From NCBI GenBank assembly GCA_006176705.1, contig QRFJ01001927.1, forward strand, positions 124,001 through 188,000: a DNA stretch of 64,000 bases, in the 5' to 3' direction. Source of the stretch: Cocos nucifera (lineage: Eukaryota > Streptophyta > Magnoliopsida > Arecales > Arecaceae). The position numbers were made by a program, and so were the translations under genes. Positions 35,111 through 45,451 of this stretch are shown in pieces (positions within the stretch are counted from its first letter, which is position 1; each line of letters starts with the position of its first letter). The notes beneath the pieces are model-generated. The model did not search any database and was not told the origin of the DNA. It was given only the letters and a program-made list of their open reading frames with translations.

Positions 35111-35900
35111 ATTAGGTTATTGAGTCCATTGACTTTCGAGTCTTATCCAATTTGTGAATCATATCTTCATGGCAAAATAACTAAGCTCCTTTTTATAGGA
35201 CATGGGGAAAGGGCCATGGAACTACTTGCCCTAGTACATACTGATGTGTACAGTCCATTTGATGTGCCAACTAGAGGCAACTTTAACTACTTCATAATCT
35301 TTACTGATGATTTATCTCAGCATGGGTATGTGTATCTTATGAGACACAAGTCTGAAGCCTTTGAAAAGTTTAAGGAATTCAAACATGGAGTTGAAAAGCA
35401 AACTAAAAAATTCATTAAGGTTCTTCGATCAGATCGAGGAGGTGAATATCTTAGTCGAAAATTTTTGAACTATCTTAAGCAAAATAGTATAGTCTCTCAA
35501 TGGACTCCACCTAGAATACCTCAACTCAATGGAATTTTAGAATGTAGGAACCGAATCCTATTAAAAATGGTTCGATTCATGATGAGCTTCATAGACCTTC
35601 CTAATTTTCTTGGGGGACATAGTCTATTAACGGCTATATATTTTCTGAATAAGATTTCCTCTAAAACCATTCCTACCACACCGTATAAGATATGGCATGA
35701 TAAGAAACCAAGTCTGAGTAATCTAAGAATTTAGGATTGTCCGGCTCATGTCAAAAGACAAGTGGACAAGTTAGACTATAGGTCCTTTAGAGCTCGATTC
35801 ATAGGATATCCTAAAGAGTCATTAGGATATTATTTCTACATTCTAGAAGACCATAATGTAATTATGAGTTGACATGCCATCTTTCTTAAAAAATAGTTCA
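35102..35900 (+). pseudogene. Element E integrase
   Basis: The open frame 35102-35734 (210 codons) has TFESYPICESYLHGKITKL, in which one cysteine of the finger is kept and the other is tyrosine (C..S becomes Y..L; D has CESC), then LVHTDVYSPFDVP (first catalytic D), FTDDLS, VLRSDRGGEYLS (second D) and PQLNGILE (catalytic E). A stop follows at KPSLSNLRI; the reading continues DCPAHVKRQVDKLDYRSFRA and FIGYPKESLGYYFY (about 35740-35840). All three catalytic acids survive even though the frame does not. Confidence 0.87.
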
Positions 35901-36059
35901 ATCAAGATGATGGCATTGAAAAGTAGATCAAGGTTAAGGAGAAAATCTCACAAGAGCAACGAGCTAAGGACCATATGGAGCCAAATCAGGTTGAGCCAAT
36001 ACTATCACTATCTCCTCCACCTCATAGATCGTAAAGGATTTCTCGTTCCTCTGAGAGGT

Positions 36060-37072
36060 ACTTAGGTACTATTTCAGAGAAAGTAGAGAAAATATTCCTC
36101 ATAGGTAATAGAGTTCATGGTGATGATCCCAAAACCTATGATGATACAATATCGGATATCGACTCTGAGAAATGGTTAGAGGCAATGAAATCAGAAATTG
36201 ACTCGATGCACTCAAACCAAGTCTGGATCTTGGTAGATCCATCTAAAAAAATAATATCTATTAGGTGTAAAAGGATCTACAAGAGAAAGAATGGTGCAGA
36301 TGGAAATGTGGAGACATTCAAAGCTAGATTAGTGGCAAAAGGGTATAGTCAGCGCAAAGAAATTGACTATCAGAATACCTTTTCACCAGTAGCCATGATA
36401 AAATCCATCCATACATTGCTTGCTGCTGTAGCCTATTTTGATTATGAAATATGACAAATGGATGTGAAAATGGCATTCTTAAATAGATACCTTGAGGAAG
36501 ATATCTATATGGAACAGCCACTAGATTTCACATCCAGTGATGTTGATCACAAAGTATGCAAACTGCAAAGATCAATATATGGACTTAAGCAAGCATCTCG
36601 GAGCTGGAATACTCATTTTAATGATGTGATCAAATTATTTGGTTTCATCAAAAATGAGGAGAAACTATGTGTTTTCAAAAAGGTTGGTGAGAGCGCTATT
36701 ATCTTCCTCATATTGTACGTAGATGATATCCTTCTTTTTGGGAATGATATTTTCAAGTTGGCCATAGTTAAAATATTGTTATCTAAAGAATTCTCCATGA
36801 AAAACCTAGAAGAAGCATCTTTTATTCTAGAAATTAAAGTCTATAAAGATAGACCGAATAGAATGCTAGGTCTTTCACAGAAAATGTACATAGACAAAGT
36901 GCTAAAGAGATTTAGCATGAAAAATTTCAAGAGGGGATTAGTACCCTTCAGACATGGCATTCATGTCTCCAAGAAAATATGTTCCAACACACCTGAGGAG
37001 ATTGAATGCATGAGCAAGATCCCTTATGCTTCAGCAATAGGGAGCCTCATGTATGCCATGTTATGTACATGA
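36060..37072 (+). pseudogene. Element E reverse transcriptase
   Basis: Blocks in order: DIDSEKWLEAMKSEIDSMHS (36157-36215), FKARLVAKGYSQ, FSPVAMIKSIHTLLA, a stop after YFDYEI (36454), then the open frame 36458-37072 with MDVKMAFLNRYLEEDIYMEQ, QRSIYGLKQASRSW, LYVDDILLFGND (YVDD catalytic pair near 36716-36727), and IPYASAIGSLMYAMLCT. One stop (TGA in place of TGG of IWQMDVK) breaks it. The catalytic residues are intact. Confidence 0.9.
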
Positions 37073-37680
37073 CCTGAAATAGCCCATGCTGTGAGTGTCA
37101 GAGTAGATATCAGTCGAATCCAGGTGAAGAACACTAGAGTTCTGTGAAATGTATCCTTAAGTACTGAAGAAAAATTAAGGATATGATGTTGATTTTTGGT
37201 AATGGAGAACTCCAAGTCCAGGGATATACAGACTCAAATTTTATGTCCGATATAGATGATCGAAAGTCGACATCTAGGAGTCTATTTGTGTGTAATGGTG
37301 GTGCTGTTAGTTGGAATAGTTCTAAGCAGACAGTGATAGCAGATTCCATAATGGAAGCAGAATACATCGCTGCGTCAGAAGATGAGAAGGAGGCATTTTG
37401 ATACAAGAAGTTCACCATAAAGATCAGAGTGATACCATCGGATGCCATTCCTCTATACTGCAACAATAATGGCGCCATAGTCCTTGCTAAGGAGCTGAGG
37501 TCTCACCAAAAATTTAAGCACATCGAGCGGCGATACCACCTCATCCGTGATTATCTTGAGAAAGGTTATGTCGAGGTCAAGAGAGTTGACTTTGTAGATA
37601 ATATGGCAGACCCACTTACAAAGTCGTAGGGCTAGTAGAAGATCGAAGCCCACCTTGAGAAGATGGGACTTAGATTTGTA
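37073..37680 (+). pseudogene. Element E RNase H
   Basis: Reading frames 37183-37401 and 37429-37629 give GYTDSNFMSDIDDRKSTSRS (first catalytic D), NGGAVSWNSSKQTVIADSI, MEAEYIAAS (catalytic E), LYCNNNGAIVLAKELRS and SHQKFKHIERRYHLIRDYLE, and ADPLTKS. In LYCNNN the usual catalytic D of LYCDNN is N. Stops separate the pieces. Ends Copia pol, about 20 bp before the purine tract. Confidence 0.87.
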
Positions 37681-37698
37681 GCCAATTGGCTTTAGGTC

Positions 37699-37709
37699 AA
37701 GTGAAAGTT
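37699..37709 (+). other. Polypurine tract of element E
   Basis: aagtgaaagtt directly before the 3' LTR. D has the better-preserved aagtgggagat in the same place (56135-56145, minus). Confidence 0.7.
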
Positions 37710-39987
37710 TGTTAGATATGTGTGCCCTAGAAGCTAGATTGGCTGACACTTGTAATACACTTCTAAGGATAAAATTATAATTTTAACTATAAATAATAAA
37801 ATATATTATTTTCTATCATAGTGTGTATTTGAAAGTATCTGTGATACATTCCTTGAGTTAATGGTAATGATAGTTTATATTTTTAAGAGTTGAAAATATA
37901 AGATGAATTTTCATTATTAACTTATAAAATGCTCCCGACCATAGGATCTTCATAAGGATGGTGATTGATCTGGAAGGCTGGTATACGATCACTTCTTTTG
38001 GATAGATGAGTTTTGAGCCTATGGTGTAGAGATACCAGAGTGAGTATAGGTACTCATTAGAGAATGAGGGCACTAAGCGTGACCACCTCGAGCAGTCATG
38101 AAGAAGTCTACCTTCTTGTCGATGACTGGCTCGAAGCTGCAGTGGTGTGTCTGATTCTTTGATCTAAGGTGCATCGGTAGTTCATCTTGAGGGTTTTATA
38201 GTTTGACTACACCATAACTTGGTCTCCTAGCCATTCGGAACCCTAAAGTGTATGTTGGCTATAGCATGTTTATTGTAGGAATTGGATTGCACCAATAGGA
38301 GATCTATCTACCTCGGTAGATGAGGAGTAGCCCTATGTGATCATGAGAATCAAGTCTATAAGCCCATGGCCATGGCAGAGTGAAAGAATAGAAAGAGTTT
38401 CTATTAGGATTTTCACATTGAACTTGAATCAAATGATTAATTCATATGACAGAAATTAGGATTTGACGAGATCACCATAACCTTAATCCGATCGAGGCTC
38501 AAGATAGAAGAACTTAATCATACAGATAACTACACCGAGAGGTTCATTTTCAGTTCTAATGGATTGCCACCATATGTTGCTAAGTGTCACTGATGGATTT
38601 TGGGAGCAATTAGAATGATTTGGATGATCGATCATACTATTTGTCTAAATTAGAAAAGTTCTGATCCATCGGAAGGTGTTTTGATGATGTCGATGATAGA
38701 GATCACGACATATCCCATTACCATACGAAACTGAATCTAACTAGGTCACACAAACAAGGATTTGGATTTGCATATCATTAATTGGATTAACCTAGTTCAA
38801 TTGATTTGAATAAGATTCAATTAGGTTCAAGAAAATCATGCTAGCACATGATTGAGCCTAATGTTCTCCTTTAACAATCATTAAAGCTTGTCTCGATTGA
38901 GCCAAATGTGTTTGGGCTCACTCAAAAATCTTTACTTGGTCTGACTGGAGCTTGTCCAAGTCAAAAAATGATTGTCTTAATTTATAAGATAAATTTGAGA
39001 CAACACCTGCCATTTTCTATCACCTGCTAAATCTTATCTTCGGATATTGGTCAAATATTGACCCTAGACACTTAGACATCTACCCATGTATCATGCACCC
39101 ATAGGAGAGAACCTGAGGACTTGTCCTCCTACTAAAAAGTAGACAAGCAAGGGGTGCATGCCTAGGGAGGTGTGCACCCCATGAGGATAGAAGATGGAGT
39201 CTCATACAGATGGGACTCCAGTTGCTTTAGAAAATCAAATTAGATGGCACCAAGAAGACTTGTTTGACCCAGTCTTGGCACAACCTAAGGAGAGTTTTGA
39301 GGGACTCTAATCTAATTGGATCAGGTGATGTCATCCCACCAATTAGATTTAGATCTAATTGCACAAAGGGCCGTGATTGGTCGGGATGATGTGGCACTAC
39401 ATGGCGCAGCAGGGTCTATATAAACCCTGTCTGCGCCTAGAATTTAGTTCTTCTATATATAGCCCATGCCACATAGCCCCTCTCCCTCCTTCTCCATGCC
39501 ACCCTCTGGTCCTCTCTCTCCTCTCCACACCCAAGGGACTTTAGGCACAAAGAAGGTGCGATCCATGCAAGTGAAAGGCGCCAGGAAAGGAAGAAGGCAG
39601 CACTGCTGCAAGAGACAATGGTTGTTCTTCAAAAGTCATTTTGAAAATCTTCAAAATCAGATCCAGATCTAATTTTTGGAGAATTGATTGAGAAGAATAA
39701 GATCTTTAGATCCTGCCCGAGTGGATACCGGTAGAGGCCAGGCACTTACGTGGCTACATCCAGAACCTCAAGTAAGCATCAGGATCATCACAAGATAATT
39801 GGATTATCCAAAACAATGGTATAATTAAATTAAATTAATTTTTTTTTATTTTTATTATCAGATCAATAAGATTAGACCTAAGAAGTCTCAAATCTGATTA
39901 AGTTCTTAGAGAAAAAATTTTGAAATATCCCTCCTGATCCAATCAGATCTGAACAAACCTGATTCGAAAAATAGGTTTTTTCCTTCA
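37710..39987 (+). repeat. 3' LTR of element E
   Basis: It runs from TGTTAGATATGTGTGCCC to TTCCTTCA, 2278 bp, and aligns to 28001-30275. TATA box at 39417-39424. The right flank starts ccctc and belongs to LTR H. Confidence 0.9.
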
Positions 39988-40637
39988 CCCTCTCCATATT
40001 TTGTGCACACAAAAGGGAGAACGCATGGAGGAAGTTTGTTGAGAACAAACTCTTGAAGATAATATTCCACACTATCCTCCTCTCCTTATCTGATGTGTAC
40101 GGCATTATGTGGGGTGTTTTGGGTGACAAACCCGATTAGGATCAGGTGTGGAGGCATGGAAATCAGATTGAAAGTCTGATTTGATGAAGCAATTAGATTG
40201 CTTGATCAATCAAGACTCTAGGTTGGCGCAGAACTCTATTTAAGAGATCCTGTGCCCTAGGGTTTGAAGGTTTATGATTTCCCATGCCCCAAGGCTGTTG
40301 CCACCTCTATTCCATGCCCTCCTCTCCTGCTTCTCTTCCTCTTCTCCACACCCAATAGGTTGGATGTAATCAACAAAGAAGATCAAGGGCTATTGGTGCA
40401 AGGATTCAAGCAAAGAGATGAAGCTATTCGTGAGACGAGCGCGCAGCATTCAACTGTTGTTTTGAAGGCTCTACAAATTAGATCTAGATTTGATTTTTGG
40501 AGATCAGATTCAGTAGGAGAAGATATCTAAAATCAGCTCGAGGGACTCTGGTAGAGGCCAGATCTTGCGTGGCTAGATCTAGAACCTCGGGCAACCATAG
40601 ATCATCATCAGAATAATTGTCTATCCTGAATAGGTAA
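39988..40637 (+). repeat. H, piece 2: Angela-type Copia LTR
   Basis: After the end of E this runs ccctctcc... to ...cctgaataggtaa, where array T starts. The later part matches the promoter-to-U5 region of the Angela LTRs: ctatttaagagatcctg (TATA-like ctatttaag, about 40228-40236) and gatctagatttgatttttggag near 40484-40503, then tcgggcaaccatagatcatcatc. It is a more diverged LTR subfamily than E or D. Confidence 0.65.
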
Positions 40638-41727
40638 TGTTGGGGATAAACCCCGCTCTCGTCGAAGTTCAGTCTGATGCTTAGCCTAATGTAACTGGTA
40701 ATCACGGAAGAGCTTCGATCGAGAATTCTTCCTCCAATGGCCAAACCCCTCCTAGACCTCTTCAGCAGTCGAACTCATCCAACAGCCGAACCCCTCCCGA
40801 ATTTCTCCAGCGATCGAACTCCTCCAGTGATCGAACCACTTTCGAACTCCTCCAGCGATCGAACTCCTCCAGCGGTCGAACCCCTCCCAGACTCCTCCAG
40901 TGGCTAAACTCCTTCTGTACCTCTCCTTCAGTTGGATTCCTCTAGCGGTCAAACTTCTTCCAAACTTCTCCTTCAGTCGGATTCCTTCAAGAGCCAAACT
41001 CCTTCTGGACTTCTCCTTCAATTTGATTCCTCCAATAGCCAAACTCCTTCTAGACTTCCTCTTTAGTCGGATTTCTCCAGGAGCCAAACTCCTTCTAGAC
41101 TTCTCCATTAGTCGAACTCCATCCAGATTCCTCCAGTGGATTAGTTCCAGATTTCAAGTAGTATTCCTCTCGGATGATACCCTGTAGTCGTATTTCCTTT
41201 AGGAGTCTGAACTCCTCTAGAATTGATATATGTCGACTATTAAATCTCAACGAATGGACACATCATGACAACGGACACCTCTCTCTGTAATAAACTCCAT
41301 ATGGCTCCGAGCAGCCCACTATCAGATAGTTATGACTATCATTTATCAGTCTGCTACAGGCGACCTCACTATCGGATGGTTACGATTGTCATTTATCAGT
41401 CTCCGTAATAAATTTCACGTGGCCCCTAGCGACCCACGATTGGATGGTTATGACTATCATCTATTAGTCTGCTCCAGGCTTTGTCTATAAAAAGGGACCC
41501 TCTAGATATGCTTTTTCTAGGCTCTCTTCTCCTTCCCAAAAATCTGCTAAATTCTTTTCTGAGCATTCCATTTCTATTGGCCAGAAGAGCTGACTTGATC
41601 ATCGGAGGGTCCTGTCGGAGCTACCACCACTGACTCCAGATGGGATTTTGTTTTGTAGGACACCGATGGTGACCTCTTCTTTTCCAACTCCAACTTGATC
41701 TGGCATCAACCAGATTCTATACCAATA
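40638..41727 (+). repeat. LTR1 of array T
   Basis: It runs from TGTTGGGGATAAACCCC to ACCAATA (CA mutated to TA), 1090 bp. Between about 40735 and 41130 it has an array of imperfect units made from ctccttc(a/c)g(t/c)cg(g/a)att-type and gccaaactccttctggac-type words. About 41310-41470 holds three copies of a cactatcggatggttacgactgtcattta-type segment. TATA box at 41486. Compared with LTR2 and LTR3 it lacks a 40-bp segment after tgtc near 41234. Confidence 0.88.
41486..41493 (+). promoter_or_regulatory. TATA box of T LTR1
   Basis: TATAAAAA in gtctataaaaaggga. The same box lies at 45210-45217 in LTR2 and 48957-48964 in LTR3. Good positional conservation supports promoter use. Confidence 0.6.
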
Positions 41728-43250
41728 GGATTATTGCTAGAGGAAGGACCCTCTATTCCTAAGGTACCCTTGTTCTTAAAGGAGTGCTCAATTGATCCTA
41801 TAGATCTTCTTCTTTAAGGTTCATCTCCATCCTCTCCCTCAATCCCAAGGAATGTCTCCAAACAAGGCGACTACCTAGAGATCTACCACTTCTACCATCA
41901 AATCTGAGCCAAATCCATCCGCTCTTGCTCCATCATCGATGCTTCAACCTCCTCCTCCATCGACGACCATGGTAGATCCGGAGTAGTTTAACCTACTGAT
42001 GTAGTGGGTTCAGGGCCTCACCAAAATGGTGTAGGCCATGTGGCAGCCTCCGATGGTGATTCCATCAAAAAATCCATCATCGGAATGTCAGAAATCGATC
42101 CCAAGGAAGAGCACTTGGGCTAGCATATCCATCGCCCCTGAGAAGGAGAAACAGAAAGCAGAGGATCCTTGATCGGATCATGATTCTTCTTCGAAAAAGA
42201 CCTTTTCCATCTATAGTTGGAAGCCTTCCAAGATCTACGATCGAGATGACATCCTCGATCAGAAACTATGGGAGATGGATTGATAGATTGAGGAGCTCCA
42301 TCACGTCACCCCAGCTCACCATGATGACGTCCGCACCGATCCTCCTTTCTCTCTCTGAATTATGCGAGAGCCCATTCCACCAAACTTCAAGCTTTCCTAA
42401 TTTGAAAGCTACGATGGAACCTCTAAACCAGTCGATCACTTGAAGGCCTTTCGGACCATGATGCTACTCTATGGTGCACGAGATGCCATCTTATGCTGAG
42501 CTTTTCTATCTACCTTAAAGAAAATAGCAAGAAACTGGTACTCGATATTGAAATTGGGTACGATCTTCTTCTTTGATCAGATGAACCATCAGTTTGTGGC
42601 TCACTTCATCAACAGCCAACGTCCACACCGACATTTAGATTTTCTGATGAATATCAATCAGAAGGAGGGAGAATCTATCCTGGCTTACATCACCCGATTT
42701 AATGCTGCTGCATTGGAGGTTTGAAACCTGGACCAGTCTGTTGCAATGGCCATACTTAAGGATGGCCTTCAGAAGAACGATTTGCTATTGTCCTTGGAGA
42801 AGAAGTACCCTAGGGACTTTGTCGATTTGCTAGCTCAAGCTGAGGGATATGCCTGAGCGAAAGAAGCCTTCAAATTAAAAGATGAGAAAGCCACAGGAGA
42901 GTGGCAAACGGGTGTGTCTAACAAACCCGCAACTAATAGAGGGCCGAATGAAGTTAAGGCATGCTCACAGACTCCCCCCGAGCACAAGCGAGCTCGAACT
43001 CCTTCTCAAGCTCATCATCAAAGAAACCCCGATAGAAGAGCACGAAGAATTTCTCCCTCTAGAAGAAGAATTACGATCTCCCCTAAACAAGTGCAATCGA
43101 AGCAAGTACTGTTTGGATCATTATGATCACGGCCATGATACTGAAGAATGCATTTAGCTCCAAGGCAAGATCAAGGAGCTCATCAGAAGAGGCTAGCTAG
43201 ATCAATTCCTTAGATGCTAGCCTAAAGTAAGAGAAGATCGGTCGAGGGCA
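41728..43250 (+). pseudogene. T unit 1 gag (no pol follows)
   Basis: After a primer-site-like ggattattgctagaggaagg (41728-41747), the start is near 41848 (MSPNKATT, then a stop). The capsid domain lies in a single frame from 42362 to 43126, interrupted only by four stops: MREPIPPNFKLS(stop)FESYDGT, then HLKAFRTMMLLYGARDAILC(stop), MNHQFVAHF, EGESILAYITRFNAAALEV(stop), NLDQSVAMAILKDGLQKNDL, LLAQAEGYA(stop)AKEAF. The zinc knuckle at about 43108-43156 is intact: YCLDHYDHGHDTEEC (C..H....H....C). Then INTISRV joins directly to the pol end text. No protease, RT or integrase. Confidence 0.82.
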
Positions 43251-44358
43251 CTGTCGTAGCCAGAACCACCAAGGAGGGAGGAACAACAAGAAGATCGACC
43301 ACCTCTCAGCATCATCAATACTATCTCTAGGGTACTTAGTGCTTCGACGAGCCACCATCTCTCAGTCTCAGAGCTAGGGGAAGCTTTCCCTAAATTGGGA
43401 AGATCCGTATGAAATAGAGGAGGTTGTCCGATCCAAAACTTATCGCTTGAAAGAGCTTGGAGGAACAACGCTCCCATAATCTTAAAATTCAGAAAATCTG
43501 AGAATGTGCTGTCAGTAATTTTTCTTCAATAAAACTCCTTCATTTCAATATTATTATTTCTTGATGCAAAAACTATGTGATGATAGGAAAGAACCAATCA
43601 ATAGTGGTCATATTAGAAATAGGAGGAGAACCTCGTTCTAACATGAGCAAGTCCAAGACCTTCGATTATTTAAGATAGGAGGAGAACCTCATCCTAATGT
43701 CAGCAAACTTGAAGGCCTCATTCATTTTAGACAAGATGAGGGGAGAGGCCCTGACAATGGCCCTAATATGCCCTTACAGCCCATTAAGAATAGGAGGAGA
43801 ACCTCATCCTAACATGAGCAAAGTGGAAGACCTCATCGATATAAGACAAGATGAAGGAAGAGGCCGTATCGATGATCCCAACACTTCAACAAGAGATAGG
43901 ATCTTCTTCAACCTCAACCAGAGATAAGATCTCCCTCGAGCTTCAACCATGGTCGAAGATAAGATCTCCCCTGAGCTTCAACTTTCATAGAAGATAGGAT
44001 CTACTTCAACCTCCACTGGAGATAAGATCTCCACTTGAGCCTCAACCTCAACAAAAGATAAGATCTCCTTCAACCTTGAATGGAGAAAAGATCTCTCCCG
44101 AGCTTCAACCTCAATAGAAGATAAGATCTCCTTCAACCTTGACTGAAGATAAGATCTCTCCCGAGCTTCAACTTCAAAAGAAGATAAGATCTCTCTCAAC
44201 TTCAATCGAAGATAAGATCTCCTCCGAGCTTCAACTTCAACAGAAGTTCTCCCCCGAGCTTCAACCTTAACGGATGCAGAGCTCGAAAAAGAACTTCGGT
44301 AGTCATCTTTTTTGTACTCTCTTTCTTCAAATTTTGAACTCGAAAGTGGAGAGACTAG
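43251..44358 (+). repeat. T unit 1 3' region with two tandem-repeat arrays
   Basis: About 43620-43830 carries four spaced copies of an aggaggagaacctcatcctaa unit. About 43890-44260 carries roughly ten imperfect copies of a unit built from gaagataagatctcc and gagcttcaac. The purine tract aaagtggagagactag (about 44343-44358) precedes LTR2. ORFs within are repeat by-products. Purpose unknown. Confidence 0.75.
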
Positions 44359-45451
44359 TGTTGGGGATAAACCCCGCTCTTGTCGAAGTCCAGTCTGATG
44401 CTTAGTCTAATGTAATCGATAATCATGGAAGAGCTTCGATCGAAAATTCTTCCTCCAGTGGCCAAACCCCTCCCAGACTGCTTCAGCACCTGAACTCCTC
44501 CAGTGGCCAAACCCCTCCCGGACTCCTCTAGCAGTTGAACTCCTTCCAAACTTCTCCTTCAGTCAGATTCCATCGATAGCCGAACTCCTTTCGGACTTTT
44601 TCTTCAGTCAGATTCCTCTAGGAGCCAAACTCCTCTAGAACTTCTCCTTCAATCGAATTCCTCTAGGAGTCGAACTCCTTCCGGACTTCTCCTTCAGTTG
44701 AATTTCTCTAGGAGCCAAACTTCTCCTTCAGTCGAATTTCTCTAGGAGCCAAACTCCTTCTGAACTTCTCCATTAATCGAACTCCATCTAAATTCCTCCA
44801 ATGGATTACTTCTAGATTTCAAGTAGTATTCCTCCCGGATGATCCCCTCTAGTCGTATTTTCTTTAGGAGTCTGAACTCCTCTAAAATTAATATATGTCA
44901 AAGCTCTTCCCCAACCAATGCCTGCTTCCTTTGAACTTCGACTATTAAATCTCAACGAATGGACACATCGTGATAATGGACACCTCTCTCCATAACAAAC
45001 TCCATGTGACCCTGAGCGACCCACTATTGGATGGTTACGATTATCATTTATTAGTCTGCTATAGGCAACCCCACTACCAGACGGTTACGACTGTTATTAT
45101 CAGTCTGCTATGGATGACACCTCTCTCCATAATAAATTTCACATGGCTTCGAACGGCCCACGATTGGATGGTTATGACTGTCATTTATCAGTCTACTCCA
45201 GGCTCCATCTATAAAAAGGGACCATCTAGATACGTTTTCTCTAGACTCTCTTCTCCTTTCTAGAACTCTGCTAAATTCTTTTCTGAGCACTCCATTTTTG
45301 TTGGTCAGAAGAGCTAACTTGATCATCGGAGGATCCTACCGAAGCCACCACCACCGACTCCAGACGAGACTTTGTTTTGCAGGTCATCGACAATGACCTC
45401 TTCTTCTCCAACTCTAGCTCGATCCAACGTTAACCAGATTCTGCACCAATA
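44359..45451 (+). repeat. LTR2 of array T
   Basis: From TGTTGGGGATAAACCCC to ACCAATA, 1093 bp. Same layout as LTR1; it keeps the 40-bp segment caaagctcttccccaacc...ttc (about 44899-44938) that LTR1 lacks. TATA box at 45210-45217. Confidence 0.88.

Larger units (their letters stand above)
28001..39987 (+). mobile_element. Angela-like Copia element E, full length with an inserted solo LTR
   Basis: Two LTRs of 2275 and 2278 bp, a tRNA-Met primer site, a 1.9 kb leader (without the insertion S), gag, protease, integrase, RT and RNase H in Copia order, and a purine tract. Lineage is judged from protein text (MDVKMAFL, YVDDILL, YASAIGSLMYAMLCT, ADSIMEAEYIAAS) and the long LTR. The flanks cctgc and ccctc do not form a convincing target duplication. 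The frame is broken by a number of single stops, but the pieces are collinear, so decay is moderate. Confidence 0.9.

Noticed and set aside
27996..39992. Target duplication of element E (cctgc and ccctc)
   Set aside because: Only three of five bases agree, which is not convincing; the flanks belong to LTR H but the duplication itself is not visible.
40752..41108. 118-codon minus-strand ORF with a repeated KSRRSLA.GGI motif
   Set aside because: By-product of the LTR1 minisatellite of array T; LTR2 and LTR3 do not keep the frame.
43620..44290. Regularly spaced repeats resembling a CRISPR array
   Set aside because: Units are imperfect, spacers are not unique, there are no cas genes, and the region is the 3' part of a plant retrotransposon.
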